64,000 nt of DNA from positions 110,258,235 through 110,322,234 of the forward strand of contig OY726559.1 in assembly GCA_963383645.1 (NCBI GenBank), written 5' to 3'. This DNA is from Muscardinus avellanarius (lineage: Eukaryota; Chordata; Mammalia; Rodentia; Gliridae). Each line of letters starts with the position of its first letter. The stretch's first letter is position 1. The notes under the pieces were generated by a model. The model was not told the DNA's origin, made no database searches, and saw only the letters and a list, made by a program, of their open reading frames with translations. Below, one piece after another: positions 56,574-64,000 of this stretch. The position numbers were made by a program, and so were the translations under genes.

Positions 56574-57396
56574 CAGGGGTCTGCGAGCCGGCTTCCTGAC
56601 CCAGGGCTAGAGGCCAGAGCAACCGCAGTACCAAGCTGTGTGTCTTCTGCCAACTCCCTCTGCCTCTCTGGGCCTCTACAGGATGGAGTGCAGGGCCCAG
56701 CCCGCCAGGAGCCTCCTGGGCCTGGGCCTTCTCTGATTTTGTGGCTCCAGGGCTGAGCTCTCCAGGAGGTGTCCAGGAGGCAGCGAGCCTGGCTAGGGTG
56801 TGAGGCTCGGACCCTTTCACCCACAGGACCTGGCCCCCCCATTCCATCTTGGTCTGTGCCTCCTCTTGGAGATGCCCTGGTCTCCCTGCCCCCCGCCTTT
56901 GCCTCTTCCTCCGTAGCCCCTTCCACGCACTTGCAGGGGAAGCCGGAGGAGCCAAGGATGGGATCCCACCGCCCCACCCAGGTCCTTCCCTCCTTCCCTC
57001 CCTGGCTGGCGCCCATTAGCTAGCCCAGGCCGTGGGGGCGGCGGCTGCGTCTCTGAGCCAGGCCCGGCCCCCGGAGACACCTGTTCTGACCTGCTAAGCA
57101 GGTTCCTAGGTTTCTGCCGTCGTCGTCGTTGGCCACGGCGGCGTGGGAAGCAGCTCTGGGGAGCTCTAAGCTCCGGATCGTGGCTCCTTGGGGGTAGCCA
57201 CGGCCAGCCGGGCGGGCAGGGAGCACGGGACCAGGTGCCCTAGCAGAGACCCAGGGGCCACGGCGCTGGTGCCTGGGGACCTCGTGCTGGCTCCCTGCCT
57301 CTGGGTTGGTGCCAGCCTGCTTTAGAGCCGGCTCCCAGGGAGAACTCAACTGCGCTGGGAACTTCAACCGCGCTGGGCAGGTCCGCCTCCCAACCC
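56574..57396 (+). promoter_or_regulatory. NECTIN4: NECTIN4 upstream region and 5' UTR
   Basis: SINE-free, GC-rich block leading to the NECTIN4 start. It is only moderately CpG-rich, which fits a tissue-restricted gene better than a housekeeping one. No TATA box or start site could be fixed. Confidence 0.5.
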
Positions 57397-57472
57397 ATGC
57401 CCCCGTCCCTGGGAGCCGAGATGTGGGGCCCTGAAGCCTGGCTGCTCCTGCTGCTCCTGACGGCATTTACAG
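57397..57472 (+). CDS. NECTIN4: NECTIN4, first coding exon (signal peptide)
   Basis: Type I membrane cell-adhesion protein of the nectin family. Only exon 1 is in the window: 76 nt, [25 protein letters not shown] plus the first base of a Gly codon, then a gtagga donor at 57473. It is a typical signal peptide (short N-region, Leu-rich core) and nearly matches the recalled human start [27 protein letters not shown] second in-frame Met (residue 9) could also start translation. The V- and C2-type Ig exons must lie beyond 64000, since no open frame resembling them was found in the 6.5 kb that follow. Order and strand relative to KLHDC9 agree with human 1q23.3. Confidence 0.9.
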
Positions 57473-58050
57473 GTAGGACCTCCTTCTGGCCCCAGCCGGA
57501 CACAGACACGCACGCACAAACATCACTTTCCCTGGACGGAGGAGCGGGCTCTCTCCCACCCCCGGCTGCCGACAGCGCCCCCAGAAAAGTGTGGGCGGCT
57601 CTTCCTCTCCAGGTCCCTCACAGTCCTCCAGGTCTGTCACTGTGTCTGGGGGCCTCAGCCTCCTCTGTCAAAGCCTTGCCTAGGCCCAGGGTATCTCACG
57701 GGGGATGGATGTGACTTGGTGCAGGGTGAGGACCCTGCGCAGCCCTGGATTGCCTCCCCAGCCCAGACCCTGGCCTCCAGAGCTGCCACAGAGCCGGCTG
57801 ACTCAGGGCTGAGCTGGCCCAGCAGTCATCAGCTTCGGGAAGCCTGGGTTCAGGGAGTGGGCTGGCCATTTCCTTCTCCCCCCACATTGGAGGTACCAGG
57901 ACTCGGGCACCTGCGGAGGCTCCGAGGGAGCTGAGAACCCCTCTTTATCCGGGCCCTCTCTTTCCCTGGGCACACCTACAGTTAGGTGCCGTGATGTCGA
58001 GAGGTGTTTTAGAGGGCCAGGGTCAAGGGTCAGGAGGCCTTAGAGATGGG
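57473..58050 (+). other. NECTIN4: NECTIN4 intron 1, unique part
   Basis: No exon or SINE recognised after the donor. Confidence 0.5.
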
Positions 58051-58278
58051 ATATGGGAGCTGGGTGCGGTGGCGCACGCTTGTAATCCCAGAATTCAGGA
58101 GGCTGAGGCAGGAGGATCGTGGCTCGCAGACAGCCTCAGCTACTTAGTGAGGCCCTCTGCAACTCAGTGAGACCCGGTTTCAAAAATAAAAACAAAAAAT
58201 AGTAGGGCTGGGGGTGTCGCTTGGAAGTAGAATGCCCCTGGGTTCCATCCCCAGTACCACCAAAAAAAAAAAAAAAAA
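58051..58278 (+). mobile_element. B1-dID SINE, forward
   Basis: gagctgggtgcggtggcgcac to ccatccccagtaccacc plus poly(A). Confidence 0.93.
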
Positions 58279-59039
58279 GAGTTGGGGTGTGGTGTCCTTT
58301 GTTCATCTCCTGTCCCCCGTTTTCTCAGATGCTTTACACATCTCCTGGTTCCCTGTCTCTGTGAGGTGTATGGAGAAGATAGACAGCTACAACCTTCAGA
58401 GCCGGGGGCGGGGCAGCAATGGTGGACACCCTGGACTTCCCAGAGCAGTCTCTCCTGGACAGCCAAGCCCTATCTGGAAAGGACAATGGGACCCTTAGCC
58501 CCAGGAGCAGTGCCGGGGTCTCCATGGTCTCCCTGCACCTGTTTGAGGCTCCCCGTGCTCAGTGGAGGCTCTCTGGAGACCAGGGCCTGGGTGGCTGGAC
58601 CGGCGGGTCTTCAGGGGTCAGTGGCCCCGCCTCCCATCTCAGGATAGCAAGCTCCCTCCCGCCATCATCCTGGCTCGGCCTTGATTCCCATCTTCCAGGG
58701 GACGATGGAATCACTTGCTTGGGCCGAGAGGGCGGGGCTGGCCGCTGGGCTGGGGAGCCTCCAGCAGGCCCTTTCCTGTAGGATCTACTCACCCCCGGAC
58801 CTTGGAGTCTTGCTGTCTCAGGACTGGGAAGGGATCAAAGGGCTCCCCACTCCAATTCCCTCACTGCACAAATGAGACCTGCAAGATTCCCCGGCGCTAG
58901 TAACATAGCCAGGCTCAGTGTCCAGGCTCCTGACTCCTGGTTCACTGAAGTCGGCTGAGCAGCGCAGGATGAGTGTAACCGAGGGACACCGCGGCCTCCG
59001 TTAAGATGCGATCCCGATCCCACCCTCCAGCTTTGTGAC
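58279..59039 (+). other. NECTIN4: NECTIN4 intron 1, unique part
   Basis: No exon or SINE recognised. Confidence 0.45.
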
Positions 59040-59920
59040 TTTTTTTTTTTTTTTTTTTTGCGGTACTGCAGATGGAACCCAGGGACATTCTACCTCCAGC
59101 TACACCCCCTGCCCTATTTTTTTTTAATTTTTTATTTTGAAACAGGGTTTCACCAAGTTGCAGAGGGCCTCACTAAGTAGCTGAGGCTGTCGGTGAACTT
59201 GAATCCTTCTGTCTCAGCCTCCCAAGTACTGGGATTGCAAGTGAGCGCCACCACGCCCGGCTTGATTTTTTCTTTTTTTTTTTTTTTTTTTTGTGGGTCT
59301 GGGGATGGAACCCAGGTACATTCTACCTCCCAGCCACACCCCCTGCCCTATTTTTATTCTTTATTTTGAAATGGGGTCTCACTGTGTTGTGTTGCAAAGG
59401 GCCTCACTAAGTAGTAGCTGAGGCTGTCCGCGAACCTCAAGCCTCCTGTCTCAGCCTCCCAAATGCTGGGGTTACAAGCGTGCGCCCCCATGCCTAGCTC
59501 TTTTGCTTTTTTGGGGGGGGATTGAAACTCCGGTATTCTATCCTAGAGCTGTGACCTACCCCTTTTTATGATCTGTTTGGTTTGATTTGGTGGTTTTGGG
59601 GTTTGGACCCAGGGAAGTTCTACCTCTGAGCTACACTCCCAGTTTTATTTTTTATTTTTTTTATTTTTTAGTTTGAAACGGGGTCTCACTAACTTGCCGA
59701 GGGCTTCACAGAGTTGCTGAGGCTAGCCTCAAACCTGCAATCCTCCTGTCTCAGCCTCCCAAATATTGGGATTACAAGTATGCACCTCTGTACCTGACTT
59801 TCATGTCTCATTTTAAGCCAGGGTCTTGCTTAGTCAATGAGGTTGGCTTGGAACTTGTGGTCCTTCTTCCCCAGCCTCCTGAGTGGCTGGATTACAGGCA
59901 TGCACGACCTCACCCAGCTG
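59040..59920 (-). mobile_element. Cluster of four reverse SINEs
   Basis: Copies at about 59040-59263, 59274-59500, 59508-59798 (diverged, with an extra short ID start) and a linker and B1 half at 59803-59920. These are the last SINEs in the window. Confidence 0.88.
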
Positions 59921-62160
59921 CAGACTATTCTTTGGAAGAGGAAGGAGCCCAGGGAAGGGGTAAAGCCCTTCTAGTTAGGACCAGCTGCAGAAGGTAGAGA
60001 GCCTGGCTCCAGGGCCGCCCAGGAAGCAGGTTCCTAGGAAGACCCCACTGGGCGGTTGCTTGGCCCCATGCAGAGATAGAGGTACCTCAAGGGCCCCACA
60101 CACCGGCCCCCCCGCCCCATGCAGAACAGGCAGATGTCCCTCTACCACCGCCCCGCTGCGTCTTCTCCTCTTCTTGGTGGCCGCAGAGCCTGGGCTCTCT
60201 CATGACTGATAAATCCCTGACTGGAGAGTCAGGATCCCATTTCTGCTATTAATTTGCTAGGTGATCCGGAGCAACTTAAGACTCCCAATAGACCCCGAGA
60301 GCTGGTCTCTCCAGACCATCCCGCTCTGAAGTGCTGACTCTGGGGTTATCCCACCCGGGGGTAAAGAAGGTGTTGGGACATTAGAAGTTGACCCACCTGG
60401 CTGTGACTGAGGACAGGGACTCTTCCGTGGGATCCTGCCTTCCCGGCCCTGTGCCCACCCCCCCCCCACTCCTGGGCCATCAGCGCTCTGAGCCCCAGGG
60501 CCCTGCCCCACCCTGCCAGGGAGGGGAGCCCAGGCTTGGGAGGCACCCCAACACCACAGTTCTTTGTCTCTCCTTAATGGGATGAGTTTCCGGGTGAGGT
60601 CCCCTCCCTCCTCCCACCCTCTCTCCTCCCTCCCCGTCTCATGCCCTGAAGCTTAGGGGCCCAAACTTGCCAGGCACCTCTCAAGAGGTCCTGGCCGTGA
60701 ACCTGCTGGACCAGAGGGGCTGCAGGCCCCTAAATCCCCGGCTCAGGCTCCAGAGCGGAGGATCAGCTTGTAGTCTGAGGTTGGTTTCCTAGAAAGGGAG
60801 GAGCCCCAACTTCACTCTCCTACCCCTATTTACAGAAAACCCAGAGAAACCAGCAGGGAGGCGTGCTCCGCCCAAGTGCTGAGAACTGGCAGGTCTGGGG
60901 AGACCTGGCCCCGGTGACCTGGCTCCACCCTGGTGTCAAGAGCCCTGGCCAAGGGACCCCAGGCCCTGAGCAGAGGCAGGGCAAGGAGTGTCAACAGTCT
61001 CTGTCCCATCTCCTGGACCACAGCCTCGAGGGGAGAAGGCCAGGCTCCCAGGTCCCCAGACCTACCGTCCTGACCACCGGGGTCTGGATTTGGAAACAGA
61101 ACGGGGAGCTCACTGGTTCCTGGGGCAAGACCCTAGGAGGCTCCTCAGACCTCCGGGAGCTCTTCCCAGACACCCCACACATCTCAAGAGCTGGGGTAGA
61201 AGCTGTAAACTGGGGTGGGGCAGGGCTGGGAGGGGACTGGGACCACAGGAGTCTGGGAGCAGCCGAGTTCTGGGTCTCCCACCCACGTGCGCCACTGCGG
61301 TGAGCTCGGGGCTCAGACTCTGGCTCCGGGGGTTTAGGGGACTTACCTGTGCTGGGAGCTGTGTCTGGGCCCGAGCCGGCTGCCTCCAGGCCTGTCCTCC
61401 CCATTGGCCGCCTCTCCCCTGTGATCCAACGCCCCCCTCCCCAGACTAATCTGCGGTGGGCGCTGTGCCCGGTTGGGAAGCTCTTGCTAAGCCGGCGACT
61501 TAGGACATGGGGGTAACGAGGGGGGTGGAGGGAGAGTGCAGCTCTCGGGTCCTTGGCACCCAGGGCAGAAGCTGAGAGGGCTCACGGTTGCCTATGCCCC
61601 ATCCTGGATGCAGGGCAGGGGCTCTCTTGAGTCTTTTCCTACCCACATGCTCTGGAAGGATGATGCCAGGGAGAAGGGGAGGCAGGAGTTGATGAGGACG
61701 GAGACCCTGGGCAGCTAGGACCCTCCCTCTGGCCCTAGGCACGTCTCCCCTTCTCACCTAACCCCCCAGACAGCCCTTGCCCCGGGCCTGGAGCTGGAGC
61801 TGGTTTTTCTGGTGGCAGCGGCAGGCAACAGAGCCGACAGATTCCCAGGGAGAGGCCCCCTGGGGGGCCAGAGGTGTGGGGTGTGAGGACGGTGGGCGGT
61901 CTCCAGTGGGAACCTGGGGTGAGGGAGGGGAGCTTTTGTTTTGTTCTGCTGGGGGAGGCACTTACAGGAATGGTGACCTCACCTCTAAGTACAGAGGCCG
62001 CCAGCAGCCTCAAGTTCAGGGGGAGGTGGGGAGGTCCGGCCACTCTCCACACGTGCGTGCTCAGAGGCGCACCGCCGCCGCTGCGGACAGACGGGTGGAA
62101 GCCCAGACGAGGGACTCACGGGCGTGCAGAGCTCCGCAGGACGGACCGCCCACTGTGCAC
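59921..62160 (+). other. NECTIN4: NECTIN4 intron 1, SINE-free part
   Basis: Non-repeat GC-rich intron DNA with no recognised exon. Confidence 0.45.
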
Positions 62161-62164
62161 ACGG

Positions 62165-62785
62165 AGGATGAGACATGCGTGGAACAGTGCAAGCACAAGG
62201 ACACGCAGCCACGCGTGTCCACACGCTCACACAGCCACGCGTGCCCACACGCTCACACAGAGCTATGTAAGTTCACACACACTGACACACAGCTACCTAT
62301 GTCCACACACAGATACGGTTACACATGTCCACACACTCACACATATGTTCCCACACAGAGACACACAGCTACACATGTTAACACAGAGATAGATAGCTAC
62401 CCCTGTCCACACACTCACACACAGCTCTGCCTGTTAACATACTAACACATAGCTATGTATGTCTACATACTCACACATAGCTACACACATTCACACAGTA
62501 ACACAGCTGTACACGCTCACACACACTGACAGCTACGCATGTTCATACACTAACAGATACACAGCTACGTATACTCACACACTAATACATAGGTATGTAT
62601 GTTCACAAACTAACACACAACTATGCATGTTCGCACACTGACACACAGCTATGCATGTTCACACACACAGCTATGTGTGTTCACACACTAATACATATCC
62701 ATGTGTGTTCACACACTGACATGTAGCTACGCGTGTTCACACACAGCTACACATGTTCACACTCACACTCACACATGGCTCTTCC
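62165..62785 (+). repeat. Minisatellite in NECTIN4 intron 1
   Basis: About 20 variable units of roughly 26-30 bases with the consensus cacacactgacacacagc followed by tatgcatgtt. Early units are CG-rich (cacgcgtg) and later ones AT-rich (tatgtatg). Open frames rich in His and Thr are a by-product. Confidence 0.93.
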
Positions 62786-64000
62786 CTCTGGACTCAGAAA
62801 AATCAGCACGTACACGCCCCTGGAGACAAGACAGGGGTGCATATGTGTGAAGCCCCCATAAGTTCGTGCCCGCACGCTGGGAGGGCTGGCCAGACCGTCG
62901 CCCGAAGGCCCCGCATTCAGACACAAAGGACTCAGGCGATCTGTCTCCCCCGCACACCTGCTCTAGGACCCCCATGTTGCCCCTAGAGATTGCTAATGGA
63001 GAAAGACCCCTCATAAAGGAAAAGATCTCGTCCCCAAAGATGCCGCCATGGCGGGGGGCTGCCAGCCTCAGTTTCCCCTTCTGAGATCAGAGGCCGGGCC
63101 TCACATAGAGAGTGGGGACCCAGGTCCAAGGGGGTGCACCCAGCTGGCCCAGGGCCGGAATGGAGGCCTGTCTGGGCGGGCGGGGTACGCAGAGGGCAGG
63201 GCCCAGAGAGGCCCGAGGGGGCCCGGCCAGGGTGGGGGAAGGCTGAGGGCAGGGATCCCGTCTGGCCAGTCGGGCCTGTTCTCTCCCTTGCGCAAGGTGG
63301 TGGCGGCTGGGCTGCGGCTAGGCCTGCTGCTGTGTGGCGGCTTCTGAGTCACCCAGGCTCCTGACCAGCGTCCTGCTGCTCCTGGGAGCAGGGGCGGGGG
63401 GCAGGAGGAGTGGCAGCCCCCAGTCCATCGGCCTCGGCAACCATCTGCAGCAGAAGGGGCCGCGGGCCTGGCCCGGCCTCGCCACCACACACCCACCCGC
63501 AGGGTGACCTCACCAGGCAGGCCGTGTGTCTCTTTAGGGCTGGTGACCTCATCATGCTGACGCCTGGCAGGCACTGGGTGGGGGAGGAGGCAGGCCTGGC
63601 CTGCCCCAGCCTGGGAGCCGGGACTGTGGAGCCCAGCTCAAGGCCCAAACTCAACTCTCCTCTCCTCTCGCAGCTCAGGGGGTGAACAGCACCAACTAGA
63701 GGACTGTGTTGCCCCTGTTTCAAATGTTCCTACCAAATACTAGACTTGGGACCGAGAGGGCCATCTGGGAGGGACTTTTCTGGATCACCGAGCTCCTTAT
63801 TCTCCGAAGCTCGGGCTTCTCTTTTGGAGGTGGGGATCTTGGACTGGCCAGAGGTAGGGGCAGGAAGATTGGGACTCAGGGGTGCCCAGGGTGCCCATTC
63901 CTGCTGTACACTAAGAAGGTACTCTTGGGGGGAAATACGGGCAGGTCGTGGCGGGGGGAGGCAGGCGGTTGGCAAGGGCAGGGGTGGCGATGAGATGTAT
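62786..64000 (+). other. NECTIN4: NECTIN4 intron 1, remainder
   Basis: GC-rich non-repeat DNA to the right edge. No Ig-domain exon was recognised. Confidence 0.45.

Noticed and set aside
61777..62445. 222-codon open frame across the NECTIN4 minisatellite
   Set aside because: Most of it is His/Thr/Cys-rich repeat translation, and it shows no nectin Ig-domain similarity.
62165..62785. CRISPR-like array
   Set aside because: Units are contiguous and variable, with no unique spacers, in mammalian intron DNA; this is a minisatellite.

Overview
This window is mammalian nuclear DNA. Seven protein-coding genes with GT-AG introns, CpG-island promoters and AATAAA-type poly(A) signals can be read from it. 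Their order and strands match the conserved block of human 1q23.3 in reverse: USP21 (-, 5' part only), UFC1 (-), DEDD (+), NIT1 (-), PFDN2 (+), KLHDC9 (-) and NECTIN4 (+, first coding exon only). The intergenic and intronic DNA is crowded with roughly 90 copies of one composite SINE: a 7SL/B1-like left half joined to a tRNA-Ala/ID-like right half. That architecture (B1-dID type) belongs to non-murid rodents such as squirrels, dormice, beavers and pocket mice. The host is therefore most likely such a rodent; the species was not identified.

Layout. 1-4330: USP21, 406 codons in seven coding exons, ending inside an intron at the left edge. 4960-9050: UFC1, six exons, complete. 9050-15000: intergenic DNA, mostly SINEs. 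15000-27160: DEDD, with a CpG-island promoter carrying a 90-bp tandem duplication, four coding exons at 24.2-26.4 kb, and a 48-bp minisatellite in its last intron. 27400-30280: NIT1, which converges on DEDD and shares a divergent promoter with PFDN2. 30389-37010: PFDN2, four coding exons. 37228-39069: KLHDC9, four coding exons, converging on PFDN2. 39100-57000: an intergenic stretch of SINEs, simple repeats, an LTR-type retroviral remnant and a 316-bp almost pure purine tract. 57397-64000: NECTIN4 signal-peptide exon and the start of intron 1, which contains a minisatellite and lacks SINEs after about 59.9 kb.

The genes are not a functional operon. They are compact housekeeping genes sharing promoters or terminators: ubiquitin removal (USP21), UFM1 conjugation (UFC1), death-effector signalling (DEDD), glutathione metabolite repair (NIT1), chaperone subunit (PFDN2), kelch protein (KLHDC9), plus an adhesion receptor (NECTIN4). 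Summed coding exons give intact frames for every complete gene: UFC1 167 aa, DEDD 318 aa, NIT1 329 aa with an inferred split start codon or 293 aa from the internal ATG, PFDN2 153 aa, KLHDC9 341 aa.

No clearly new gene system was found. The most interesting local features are an intron-retention frame in DEDD that would translate the minisatellite into 16-residue repeats, a probable start codon of NIT1 split by an intron, the duplicated DEDD promoter block, a distinct SINE subfamily with an altered right half, and the long homopurine tract. Gene identities and comparisons with human proteins rest on recalled family sequences, not on a database search.
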